In this document: piece after piece, positions 55,563-64,000 of the stretch
How the letters are laid out: every line of letters starts with the position of its first letter
How positions within the stretch are numbered: position 1 is the stretch's first letter
Source of the DNA: Acidobacteriota bacterium
GTDB lineage: Bacteria; Acidobacteriota; Terriglobia; UBA7540
DNA: 64,000 bases
Reading direction: 5' to 3'
NCBI GenBank assembly: GCA_021817045.1
Contig: JAKAWG010000003.1
Coordinates: 62,001 to 126,000 of the forward strand
Position numbers and translations under genes: made by a program
The notes under the pieces: model-generated
Database searches by the model: none
What the model was told of the DNA's origin: nothing
The model's input: only the letters and a program-made list of their open reading frames with translations

Positions 55563-56426
55563 ATGAAACGCAGAGATTTCCTCGCCACGACGACTTTAGG
55601 TGTAGGAGGGGTTTGGCTAGGCCGGACAGCGCTTGCACGGGCGATGACCGGAAAGTCGGAGTTCCACGCTTGGGACACGGTTGTGCTTGGCAACACCGGT
55701 ATTCACACCAGTCGTTTGGCTTGTGGGACGGGCACGCGCGGCGGCGGAGGCCACTCGGAAGAGACGCGGCTGGGGGTCAACGGCCTAGCGGACCTCCTGG
55801 TTCACGGTTACGATCAGGGCCTCCGCTTTTTTGACGGGGCGGACGCTTACGGTTCGCATCCGGCCATCGCAGCGGCGCTGAAGCGGCTGCCGAGGGAAAA
55901 GGTGACCGTGCTCACCAAATCCGATAGCCGGGATGCGGCTGGGATGCGCGCCGACCTCGACCGTTTTCGCCGCGAGTTGCAGACGGACTACATCGACATT
56001 CTCCTGATGCACGACCTCACTGACCCCAATTGGACCACGCGTTACCGGGCAACCATGGACGTGCTCTCCGAGGCCAAGCAAAAGGGCATTATTCGCGCCC
56101 ACGGCTGTTCTTGCCACACCATCGGTGCGCTGCGCGCGGCGGCGGCATCGCACTGGGTGGACGTTGACCTTGCGCGCATCAACCCGATCGGCGCTTATAT
56201 GGATGCGGACCCTCCAACCGTCGCGGCCGTGCTTCGGCAAATGAAGGCGAGTGGAAAGGGAGTGGTCGGGATGAAAATCCTTGGCCAAGGCAGGCTGCGC
56301 AACCGTCAAGACGAGGCGCTGAAGTTCGCCCTTTCCATTGGCTCGCTCGATGCCTTCACCATCGGTGCCGAAAACGTCACTCAGCAAAACGACTTGGTGC
56401 GCCGCATCGCCGCCGTGCAGGTTTGA
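55563..56426 (+). CDS. aldo/keto reductase with Tat-type signal
   Basis: 287 aa; MKRRDFLATTTLGVGGVWLGRTALARA, LRFFDGADAYGSHPAIAAALKRLPREKVTVLTKS, DYIDILLMHDLTDPNW. Confidence 0.9.
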   Translation: MKRRDFLATTTLGVGGVWLGRTALARAMTGKSEFHAWDTVVLGNTGIHTSRLACGTGTRGGGGHSEETRLGVNGLADLLVHGYDQGLRFFDGADAYGSHPAIAAALKRLPREKVTVLTKSDSRDAAGMRADLDRFRRELQTDYIDILLMHDLTDPNWTTRYRATMDVLSEAKQKGIIRAHGCSCHTIGALRAAAASHWVDVDLARINPIGAYMDADPPTVAAVLRQMKASGKGVVGMKILGQGRLRNRQDEALKFALSIGSLDAFTIGAENVTQQNDLVRRIAAVQV

Positions 56427-56580
56427 AGAGTTTGTTTCCGTCCTAACTTTACTCCTCAGCCGCTCGATAGTCTTCTTGCCTCGTTCGTGCGGAGCAGCCG
56501 TCGTGTGTCCGAGTCCCGGAACCATTTGAGGAAATGTTGCATCTTAATCAATGATGGTTCCAATTGGGGGAATGGTACGA

Positions 56581-56813
56581 TGTACACTTTGTTTCTTTAT
56601 GGGGTATCGGTCGGTCTAATCCTGACCTTGGGGGCTATCGTTTTCACTGGCTTAGTAATTTTCGAGATACTTCAATCCGCTGCGCTTTTCGTTGCGGAAT
56701 GCCTCATAAGGCTAGTCCGTAAGACTCACCGTGCGCTTGCCGCTGCGTGGATGCGATCCGCCGGCGGCAAGACCCTCCCGGCGGCCCTTGATCGCAAACC
56801 CGCTTACCGTTGA
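56581..56813 (+). CDS. small membrane protein of unknown function
   Basis: MYTLFLYGVSVGLILTLGAIVFTGLVIFEILQSAALFVAECLIRLVRKTHRALAAAWM; one or two hydrophobic segments with ATG start. Confidence 0.45.
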
Positions 56814-56952
56814 CCCGCTGGCTGAAACCACACTTGCGAAGCGCTCGTCTCGCGCGCGCATCTGTGCTTTAATTCTAGGCAGCGCAAGCAGCGCCAGTGG
56901 ACCGGTGGTTACGCGCCGTCTGCTTTCTTCAGCTACAAAATAGAGGTACTCA

Positions 56953-57720
56953 GTGGGCGGCCCCGGCCTCGACAACCTCAAGAAGCTTCTTGTCGCCAAC
57001 AATAGATACGCCGATTGGTGTACATTCGGTGTGTTCGTGGGGCTCCTTGTCGAATATACCGTACTGCTATTCCCAAAATGGAAGGACCTGCATCGCTGGG
57101 AGAAGCTATTCACACTCATCGCGGCGATAGCCATCGCTGGGGGTGTGTGGGGAGAGTACCATTTCGGCTCTGCAGCAGCCGACGCAGCCATTGAAGTTGA
57201 GAATATTTCCGAACAGAAAGTCGCCGAGGCACAATTGGAAGCCAGCGAAGCGCAGCGGGACGCGAAAGCTTCAGATTTGGCCCGCGTCCAACTGGAGGCC
57301 AAGTTACTCAAGCTCAGAAAAACACTCGAGCCGCGCCGTCTAACTGGAGAGCAGAAGGAAATATTACGAAAGGTGCTGGAATCCGAGCCTACACCGGTGG
57401 CAATTCTCTCCCGGATGTTTGATAGCGAAGCGGCGGACTTTGCAGGCGACCTCGCCTCGGCCCTAAATGCCGCCCACTGGAAGTCGGTAGAATTTCCCAC
57501 TTGGACAGAGTCGAAGTACGGGGTTTTTGTTGGGGCGCTCGCGGACACCAAAGCGCCACAAATCGAACTGCTCAGCCACGCACTGGAGAAAGCAGGTGTA
57601 CACAACAGGATCATAACTATAAGCGGTGACGAGATAAACGATGCCGCACCCCATTTCCAGTCGCACGTGTTATGCCTCCTGGTGGGGAAGAAGCCTCCCC
57701 TTCTTAAAGATGCAAGATAA
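56953..57720 (+). CDS. membrane-anchored coiled-coil protein with uncharacterised C-terminal domain
   Basis: 255 aa, GTG start; two TM segments, EVENISEQKVAEAQLEASEAQRDAKASDLARVQLEAKLLKLRKTL coiled coil, C-terminal domain ILSRMFDSEAADFAGDLASALNAAHWKSVEFPTWTESKYGVFVGAL.... Confidence 0.6.
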   Translation: MGGPGLDNLKKLLVANNRYADWCTFGVFVGLLVEYTVLLFPKWKDLHRWEKLFTLIAAIAIAGGVWGEYHFGSAAADAAIEVENISEQKVAEAQLEASEAQRDAKASDLARVQLEAKLLKLRKTLEPRRLTGEQKEILRKVLESEPTPVAILSRMFDSEAADFAGDLASALNAAHWKSVEFPTWTESKYGVFVGALADTKAPQIELLSHALEKAGVHNRIITISGDEINDAAPHFQSHVLCLLVGKKPPLLKDAR

Positions 57721-57973
57721 TCAATCGACATCAGACTGACCCACTACCGAACTGCGAAACCAATTGCGGATGTGTGGCAATTTGTGGTAACAATAATATT
57801 TAGCTTTTGATCCCGGACGTCTCACTGAGTCCATATCGCGCGTAAACGACAGCAACACTTACCACGTGTAAGACCTCTGAGTTGACCTATCGGCGTTTTA
57901 CGAACCAGAGTCGAGAGTGACCTTTTGACCGCACCGCAAGAGCGAGGAGCCGTTAGGAGAAGATGACTTTGAA

Positions 57974-58360
57974 ATGACCGTTTGGCCGATTGGCTTGTAT
58001 TTCGCGCTCGTCGTGGGATTGATTGTGGCGATGTTGGTACTGTCCTATCTGCTGGGCCAGCGGCATATGGATCGGTCCACTGGTCTCCCGTACGAGGGCG
58101 GAATCTTTTCTCAAGGCTCGGCGCAGGTACGCATGTCGGCGAAGTTTTATCTGGTTTCGATGTTTTTTGTTGTGTTTGACCTCGAAGCCGTATTCATCTT
58201 CGCCTGGGCGGTCGTCGGCAAGGAAGTCGGATGGGCAGGGTATCTTGAGGTGCTTGTCTTTATAGGGATACTGGTGGCCACGCTGCTCTACCTCTGGGGG
58301 TTGGGCGCGCTCGACTGGGGATCGAGCGGACGTCCGAGACGGAGTGGAAGGGTTTCGTAA
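57974..58360 (+). CDS. nuoA: NADH-quinone oxidoreductase subunit A
   Basis: 128 aa; YESGxxP-type [43 protein letters not shown]. Confidence 0.96.
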   Translation: MTVWPIGLYFALVVGLIVAMLVLSYLLGQRHMDRSTGLPYEGGIFSQGSAQVRMSAKFYLVSMFFVVFDLEAVFIFAWAVVGKEVGWAGYLEVLVFIGILVATLLYLWGLGALDWGSSGRPRRSGRVS

Positions 58361-59001
58361 TGGAAGCCACGATCAGCAAAATTGGATCGGCGGAAGACAT
58401 CGCAAGGGCGCAGAAGGCGTCGTTCGAGGAGCAGGTGCGGCGCAGCGTCGCCCTTTCCCGCCTGCAGGATTTGCTTGCCTGGGGGCGCAAGAATTCCATG
58501 TGGCCCTTCGGGTTCGGCCTTTCGTGCTGTTTCGTGGAGCTTGCCACCAGCCTGACCAGCAAATATGACGTCGCCCGGTTCGGCGCGGAAGTGATTCGCA
58601 GCACTCCGCGCGAAGCGGACCTAATGGTGATCGCGGGTACGGTGTTCGTCAAGATGGCGCCGATTGTGAAGCTGCTTTACGAGCAAATGATGGAGCCGCG
58701 TTGGGTGATCTCCATGGGTTCCTGTGCCAATTCCGGCGGCATGTACGACATCTATAGCGTCGTGCAGGGTGTGGATAAGTTTCTTCCGGTAGACGTTTAC
58801 GTACCGGGCTGCCCGCCCAGGCCGGATGCCTTTGAGCACGGCTTGACGCTCTTGCAGAAGGCGGTAAGCACCGAGCGGCGTCCGTTGAGCTGGGTGGTCG
58901 GGCCGCAGCGCGTCGAGCGGTTGCCCTTGCCGGCGGATCGCGACCAGAAACGCGCGGAGCGCCAGCGCGCCACACTGCTGCGCCCGCCGGACACCATCTG
59001 A
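58360..59001 (+). CDS. nuoB: NADH-quinone oxidoreductase subunit B
   Basis: 213 aa; [67 protein letters not shown]. Confidence 0.97.
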   Translation: MEATISKIGSAEDIARAQKASFEEQVRRSVALSRLQDLLAWGRKNSMWPFGFGLSCCFVELATSLTSKYDVARFGAEVIRSTPREADLMVIAGTVFVKMAPIVKLLYEQMMEPRWVISMGSCANSGGMYDIYSVVQGVDKFLPVDVYVPGCPPRPDAFEHGLTLLQKAVSTERRPLSWVVGPQRVERLPLPADRDQKRAERQRATLLRPPDTI

Positions 59002-59007
59002 AGAGCA

Positions 59008-59131
59008 GTGGTTGGTGATTAGTGGTCATTGGTCAGCCGATCAATTCTCTCGTTGTGGAGCGGTCGCTTGCAGCGTTCCGCTAACCAAACAGCTAACGGT
59101 CACCGGCCACGAATCACTGACCACTAACCAC
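59008..59131. repeat. imperfect inverted repeat in the nuoB-nuoCD spacer
   Basis: GTGGTTGGTGATTAGTGGTCATTGGTC (from 59008) versus reverse complement of CCACGAATCACTGACCACTAACCAC (to 59131). Confidence 0.75.
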
Positions 59132-59138
59132 GGATTTC

Positions 59139-60893
59139 ATGATCGAAACTGCCACCATTCTGACCGACCTCCAGGAAAAATTTGGAGTGGAGTCTGTGGC
59201 CCCGGAAACAACACGGGACGGGATTCCGACCTTCTGGACGCCACGCGGCAAGGTTCGTGACGTATTGAGCCATCTGAAGACCTCGATCAGCGATCCGTAC
59301 CGGATGCTCTACGATCTTACTGCCATCGATGAACGGGTACGGAAGCATCGGGATGGCCAGCCGCCGAGCGACTACACGCTTGTCTACCACCTGCTTTCCT
59401 TGGGCCGAAACGAATACATTCGCATCAAAGTCCCTCTACAGGCCGATTCGCTCAACGTCGACACAATCACGGGACTCTGGCCAAACGCCAACTGGCTCGA
59501 GCGTGAAGTCTGGGACATGTTTGGCGTAGAATTTGACGGCCATCCCCACCTTACCCGCATCTTGATGCCTAAAAGCTGGGTCGGCCATCCGCTTCGCAAG
59601 GATCACCCGGCGCGAGCTACAGAGATGGGTCCCTTCCGGCTGCCCGAGGAGAAGAAAGAGGCTGAGCAGGAAGCGCTGCGGTTTGATCCTGAAGAGTGGG
59701 GCATGGAGCGGGCGGGCGAAGACAGCGACTTCATCTTCCTGAATGTCGGACCGCAGCATCCGGGAACTCACGGGGTTCTGCGCATCGTTGTGCAACTCGA
59801 CGGGGAAGAGATTGTGGACTGCGTCCCGGAGATCGGTTTCCACCATCGCGGCGCTGAAAAGATGGGCGAGCGCCAGTCGTGGCACACGTTCATTCCATAC
59901 ACCGACCGGATCGACTATCTCGCCGGTGTCATGAACAATCTCGCCTACCTTACCGCGTACGAGAAACTGTCCGGCATCACGGTTCCGCCAAGGGCGCAGG
60001 TGATTCGGGTGATGCTGGCGGAGCTCTTCCGCATTATCAGCCATCTAGTTTGGTACGGGACGTTTGCTCAGGACCTAGGCCAGCTTTCACCGGTTTTCTT
60101 CACCTTCAATGACCGCGAGCGCGCTTTCGGGATCATTGAGGCGATTTGTGGCGCGCGGATGCACCCCAACTGGTTCCGGATCGGCGGCGTGGCGCAGGAT
60201 CTGCCGAAAGGCTGGGACGGCATGATCAAGGACTTTATTAAATATTTCCCGCCGCGCCTCGTGGAATACGACAAAGAAATTATGCGGAATCGCATCTTCA
60301 AGGCGCGCACGCAGGGCGTAGGAGCCTACGAAAGCGCCGATCAGGCAATCGAATGGGGCGTGACAGGGCCGAACCTTCGAGCCTGCGGTCTGGAGTGGGA
60401 CTTCCGCAAGAAACAGCCCTATTCCAGCTACGAGCAGTTTGAATTTGATATTCCGATTGCCCAGCACGGCGACTGTTACGACCGCGCAGTGGTGCGGGTT
60501 GAGGAAATGCGGCAGAGCCTGCGTATTATCGAGCAATGCGTCAAGAATATGCCGGAGGGTGCCTACAAATCCCTTGAGGAATTGAGCGCGCCGCCCTTGA
60601 AAGATCCTTATACAATGCACGATATTGAGACGCTGATTACGCACTTTCTCGGCGTAAGCTGGGGGCCGGTGACGCCGCCCGGTGAGGCCCTGGGCGCGAT
60701 TGAGGCTACCAAGGGCAACAACGGCTACTATCTGGTAAGCGATGGAAACACGGTGTCCTACCGGACGAGGATCCGGACGCCTTCGTTCGTTAACATGCAG
60801 ACGCTGCCCATTCTTTGCCGGGGGTTGATGGTGGCGGACCTGCTAGCGATTCTCGGCAGCATCGATTTTGTCTTGGCGGACATTGATCGGTGA
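59139..60893 (+). CDS. nuoCD: fused NADH-quinone oxidoreductase subunit C/D
   Basis: 584 aa; NuoC part [38 protein letters not shown], NuoD part [64 protein letters not shown]. Confidence 0.97.
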   Translation: MIETATILTDLQEKFGVESVAPETTRDGIPTFWTPRGKVRDVLSHLKTSISDPYRMLYDLTAIDERVRKHRDGQPPSDYTLVYHLLSLGRNEYIRIKVPLQADSLNVDTITGLWPNANWLEREVWDMFGVEFDGHPHLTRILMPKSWVGHPLRKDHPARATEMGPFRLPEEKKEAEQEALRFDPEEWGMERAGEDSDFIFLNVGPQHPGTHGVLRIVVQLDGEEIVDCVPEIGFHHRGAEKMGERQSWHTFIPYTDRIDYLAGVMNNLAYLTAYEKLSGITVPPRAQVIRVMLAELFRIISHLVWYGTFAQDLGQLSPVFFTFNDRERAFGIIEAICGARMHPNWFRIGGVAQDLPKGWDGMIKDFIKYFPPRLVEYDKEIMRNRIFKARTQGVGAYESADQAIEWGVTGPNLRACGLEWDFRKKQPYSSYEQFEFDIPIAQHGDCYDRAVVRVEEMRQSLRIIEQCVKNMPEGAYKSLEELSAPPLKDPYTMHDIETLITHFLGVSWGPVTPPGEALGAIEATKGNNGYYLVSDGNTVSYRTRIRTPSFVNMQTLPILCRGLMVADLLAILGSIDFVLADIDR

Positions 60894-60909
60894 AAGTGGC
60901 ACCGACTAC

Positions 60910-60991
60910 TGGCCAATGATCAGTGGGCAGAGATTGACACCCGGTGTTGTGGTTTGGTCCGTCGCTGCAACCGAGCACTAATCACTAACCA
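60910..60991. repeat. imperfect inverted repeat in the nuoCD-nuoE spacer
   Basis: TGGCCAATGATCAGTG (60910-60925) versus CACTAATCACTAACCA (60976-60991), 12/16 complementary. Confidence 0.6.
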
Positions 60992-61003
60992 CTGGCTTGC
61001 AGC

Positions 61004-61492
61004 ATGCAAGCCCAGGAGGACCTGAGCGTGTTGAGCCCGGACGAACGGCAAGAAATCGAAGCGGAACTCGGGCATTATCCCAATAAGCGGGCGGTTTGCA
61101 TCGACGCGATGAAGGTCGTGCAGCGTCATCGCGGCTGGGTTTCCGACGAAAGCCTGCGCGACATTGCGGACTTGCTCGAAATGTCGGCGGACGAATTGGA
61201 CAGCGTCGCAACGTTTTACAATCTCATTTTTCGCAAACCCGTTGGCCGCCACGTCATCATGGTGTGTGACAGCGTGAGCTGCTGGGTCATGGGCTACGAT
61301 CGGCTGCGCGAGCGCCTTATGAAGCGCCTGGGGGTCAAGGTAGGCGAGACGACGGCGGACAGCCGGTTTACCCTATTGCCTATTGTTTGCCTGGGCGCGT
61401 GCGATCATGCTCCCGTTATGATAGTGGACGATGATTTGCACCACAACGTCGACGCCGAGAATCTGGATGAGGTGCTTGAGAAGTATAAGTGA
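61004..61492 (+). CDS. nuoE: NADH-quinone oxidoreductase subunit E
   Basis: 162 aa; VATFYNLIFRKPVGRHVIMVCDSVSCWVMGYD...PIVCLGACDHAPVMIVDDDLHHN. Confidence 0.95.
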   Translation: MQAQEDLSVLSPDERQEIEAELGHYPNKRAVCIDAMKVVQRHRGWVSDESLRDIADLLEMSADELDSVATFYNLIFRKPVGRHVIMVCDSVSCWVMGYDRLRERLMKRLGVKVGETTADSRFTLLPIVCLGACDHAPVMIVDDDLHHNVDAENLDEVLEKYK

Positions 61493-61500
61493 ACGATTAT

Positions 61501-61562
61501 CCTTTGTCATGTGTCATTGTTCCGTCGTCCTTTGCAAATGACCGATGACGAATGACAAAGGG
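61501..61562. repeat. inverted repeat in the nuoE-nuoF spacer
   Basis: CCTTTGTCAT (61501-61510) perfectly complementary to ATGACAAAGG (61552-61561), with further interior complementarity (GTGTCATTG/CGATGACGA region). Confidence 0.75.
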
Positions 61563-61579
61563 CAGCGACCTTATAAAAC

Positions 61580-62866
61580 ATGGCAACGGAGAAAGTCCTT
61601 ACAAGCAATATCCGGCCCGATCTTTCCTACGTGGACATTGCGGCGTATGAGTCCTCGGGCGGATACGAGGGTCTGCGCAAGGCGATGACGCTGGCGCCCG
61701 GTCAAGTGACCGAGCTTGTGAAGCAGTCCAACCTTCGTGGGCGCGGAGGCGCGGGATTCCCGACGGGCATGAAGTGGAGCTTCGTGCCCATGGGAGCGGA
61801 TGCTCCGCGTCCGAAGTATCTGGTTGCCAATGCCGATGAGATGGAGCCTGGCACGTTTAAAGACCGGCTGCTGATGGAGGGCGATCCGCACGAGCTTATC
61901 GAAGGTATGGCGACGGCGGCTTATGCCATTCAGGCGGACGTGGCGTATATTTTCCTGCGCGGTGAATATCTGCTCTCGGCGGAACGGTTACGGCGGGCGA
62001 TCGCCGAGGCTTACGAGCGCCATTATCTGGGGAAGAACATTCTCGGTTCGGGCTACAACTTGGAAATGCACGTTCACCTGAGCGGCGGACGCTACATGTG
62101 CGGTGAAGAAACCGGATTGCTAAACGCCCTGGAAGGCAAGCGCGCTAATCCACGCACCAAGCCGCCTTTTCCGCAAGTCTCGGGGCTTTTCGGCAAGCCG
62201 ACGATCGTGCAAAACGTGGAAACGCTGTGCAACGTTCCTCATATTGTCAAGAACGGTCCTGGTTGGTTCAAGAGCCTCGGAAAGACGCAAGACAGTGGAA
62301 CGAAGATTTACGGTGTGAGCGGGAAAGTGAAGCGACCCGGTCTTTGGGAGTTGCCGATGGGCACGACCGTCCGTGAGATTCTGGAAGCTCACGCCGGCGG
62401 CATGAGGGATGGGCTGAAATTCCGCGGCGTTCTCCCGGGCGGTGCGTCGACCGATTTCTTGGTGGCGGATCACCTCGATGTTCCCATGGATTTTACCGGG
62501 GTTGCCAAGGCGGGTAGCCGGATGGGAACGGGCACGATGATCGTTCTCGACGACCACACCTGCCCGGTGGGTATGGTGAGGAACCTCGAGCACTTTTTCG
62601 CCCAGGAATCCTGCGGCTGGTGTACGCCCTGCTGGAGCGGTTTGGCCTGGGCGGAGAAAGCACTGAGCGCGATGGAAGACGGGCAGGGACAGCCGGGCGA
62701 TTTGGCTCATTTGGAGCATATCTGCAGGCTCTGCGCCCCCGGCAACACGTTCTGCGCCTTGGCACCGGGAGCCGTCGAGCCGCTCCAGAGCGCGCTGAAA
62801 TATTTCCGCGAGGACTTTGAGCGCCACATTGCCGAAAAGCGATGCCCGTGGAGGTCGCACGAATGA
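61580..62866 (+). CDS. nuoF: NADH-quinone oxidoreductase subunit F
   Basis: 428 aa; [71 protein letters not shown]. Confidence 0.97.
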   Translation: MATEKVLTSNIRPDLSYVDIAAYESSGGYEGLRKAMTLAPGQVTELVKQSNLRGRGGAGFPTGMKWSFVPMGADAPRPKYLVANADEMEPGTFKDRLLMEGDPHELIEGMATAAYAIQADVAYIFLRGEYLLSAERLRRAIAEAYERHYLGKNILGSGYNLEMHVHLSGGRYMCGEETGLLNALEGKRANPRTKPPFPQVSGLFGKPTIVQNVETLCNVPHIVKNGPGWFKSLGKTQDSGTKIYGVSGKVKRPGLWELPMGTTVREILEAHAGGMRDGLKFRGVLPGGASTDFLVADHLDVPMDFTGVAKAGSRMGTGTMIVLDDHTCPVGMVRNLEHFFAQESCGWCTPCWSGLAWAEKALSAMEDGQGQPGDLAHLEHICRLCAPGNTFCALAPGAVEPLQSALKYFREDFERHIAEKRCPWRSHE

Positions 62867-64000
62867 AGATCTTCGTCGATAATCGGCCTTTCGACGTCCA
62901 CGCGGGCCAAAGCCTGCTTCAGGCTTGTCTCACGCTCGGCTTCGACTTGCCCTATTTTTGCTGGCATCCCGCAATGGGTTCGGTTGGCGCGTGCCGGCAG
63001 TGCGCGGTCAAACAATATAAGGATGAAGCTGACAAGCGGGGCCGGATCGTGATGTCTTGCATGACTCCGGTGACGGAGGATCTCCGCATTTCCGTCAAGG
63101 ACGCGGAGGTCTCCGCCTTTCGTGCGGGGGTGATTGAAGGGCTGATGATCTCGCACCCGCACGATTGCCCGGTGTGCGACGAGGGCGGAGAGTGCCACCT
63201 GCAGGATATGACGGTGATGACGGGGCACAATTATCGCCGCTACCGCTTCAACAAGAGGACCTTCCGCAACCAGTATCTCGGGCCTTTCGTTAACCACGAA
63301 ATGAACCGCTGCATTCAGTGCTACCGGTGTGTGCGCTACTATCGCGAATACACAGGAGGACGCGACTTAGACGTATTTGCCTTGCGCAATCTTGCCTATT
63401 TCGGGCGGTATGAAGATGGCGTCCTGGAAAACGAGTTCGCGGGCAACCTGGTGGAAATCTGCCCGACCGGCGTTTTCACCGACAAGACCTTGAAGCACCA
63501 TTACACGCGCAAGTGGGACCTGCAGATGGCCCCCTCGGTGTGCGTACACTGCGCGCTTGGTTGCAATACGACGGCCGGGGAGCGATACGGCTCGCTGCGG
63601 CGGATCGTGAACCGCTATAACGGCGAGGTGAACGGCTATTTTCTGTGTGACCGCGGGCGTTTTGGCTATGAGTTCGTGAACCACAAGGACCGCATCCGCC
63701 AGCCCCTCGCGCGGAAGAACGGGCGGTTACGCCCCGTTACGAGGTCGGAGGCTCTCTCGCAGCTCCGTTCAATTTTGTCGGGAGCGAAGCTGGCGGGTAT
63801 CGCGTCGCCGCGTGCTTCTCTGGAAGCGAATTTCGTGCTGCGCGCGCTTGTTGGCCCTGAACGCTTCTATGCAGGCGTGTCTGAGGCGCAGTATCGCCTG
63901 ACAGCGGCCATCATTGAGCTTTTGAAGACCGGTCCGGCTCATACCCCTTCGCTGCGCGAGATCGAGCGTTCGGACGCCGTTCTGATTCTTGGCGAGGATG
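62863..64000 (+). CDS. nuoG: NADH-quinone oxidoreductase subunit G, truncated by window edge
   Basis: ATG 62863 overlaps the nuoF stop; [49 protein letters not shown]...[32 protein letters not shown]...[16 protein letters not shown]; no stop before 64000, so absent from the ORF track. Confidence 0.95.
   Translation, partial: MKIFVDNRPFDVHAGQSLLQACLTLGFDLPYFCWHPAMGSVGACRQCAVKQYKDEADKRGRIVMSCMTPVTEDLRISVKDAEVSAFRAGVIEGLMISHPHDCPVCDEGGECHLQDMTVMTGHNYRRYRFNKRTFRNQYLGPFVNHEMNRCIQCYRCVRYYREYTGGRDLDVFALRNLAYFGRYEDGVLENEFAGNLVEICPTGVFTDKTLKHHYTRKWDLQMAPSVCVHCALGCNTTAGERYGSLRRIVNRYNGEVNGYFLCDRGRFGYEFVNHKDRIRQPLARKNGRLRPVTRSEALSQLRSILSGAKLAGIASPRASLEANFVLRALVGPERFYAGVSEAQYRLTAAIIELLKTGPAHTPSLREIERSDAVLILGED

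Noticed and set aside
56712-57731. 339-aa minus-strand ORF (MSIDYLASLRRGG...)
   Set aside because: Ser/Ala-rich reverse image of the plus-strand coiled-coil gene; the plus frame has coherent TM and coiled-coil structure.
1-64000. CRISPR arrays, rRNA, tRNA, tmRNA, SRP or RNase P RNA genes
   Set aside because: No regularly spaced direct repeats and no recognizable conserved RNA cores seen by eye; tRNAscan-SE/Infernal would be needed for certainty.

Overview
The window is about 64 kb of gene-dense, GC-rich bacterial chromosome. The style (Oar-like TonB receptor, intergenic repeat families, gene content) suggests Acidobacteriota, but that placement is inference. The left edge cuts a TonB-dependent receptor and the right edge cuts nuoG. 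The centre is a redox block at about 11-27 kb: a GltD-like NAD(P)H:ferredoxin-type flavoprotein, single-chain pyruvate:ferredoxin oxidoreductase (nifJ), hypF-hypC-hypD-hypE, and a cytosolic group 3b-like NiFe hydrogenase operon (beta, a CNB-domain protein, gamma, delta, alpha, maturation protease). Other blocks are miaA-hfq-hflX, rpsA-ihf/HU-HIT, pgsA-AMMECR1, O-antigen ligase-like/murJ, polA, leuB, GH57, an M16 peptidase pair, GH27/GH2, serS, a SPOR-tailed DD-carboxypeptidase, and nuoA-B-CD-E-F-G. No rRNA, convincing tRNA, CRISPR array or intact mobile element was found. The best leads are: (1) an HTH-less cyclic-nucleotide-binding-like protein translationally embedded in the hydrogenase operon; (2) long imperfect inverted repeats in three successive intercistronic nuo spacers, with similar ones elsewhere; (3) a previously uncalled mscS pseudogene at about 39.4-39.8 kb; (4) a near-leaderless leuB whose start codon lies inside a perfect inverted repeat; (5) a PolA with a degenerate proofreading domain and an insertion in the 5'-nuclease H3TH loop; (6) an alanine-rich heptad array in a FecR protein; (7) a Cys-rich secreted protein next to a TonB receptor.
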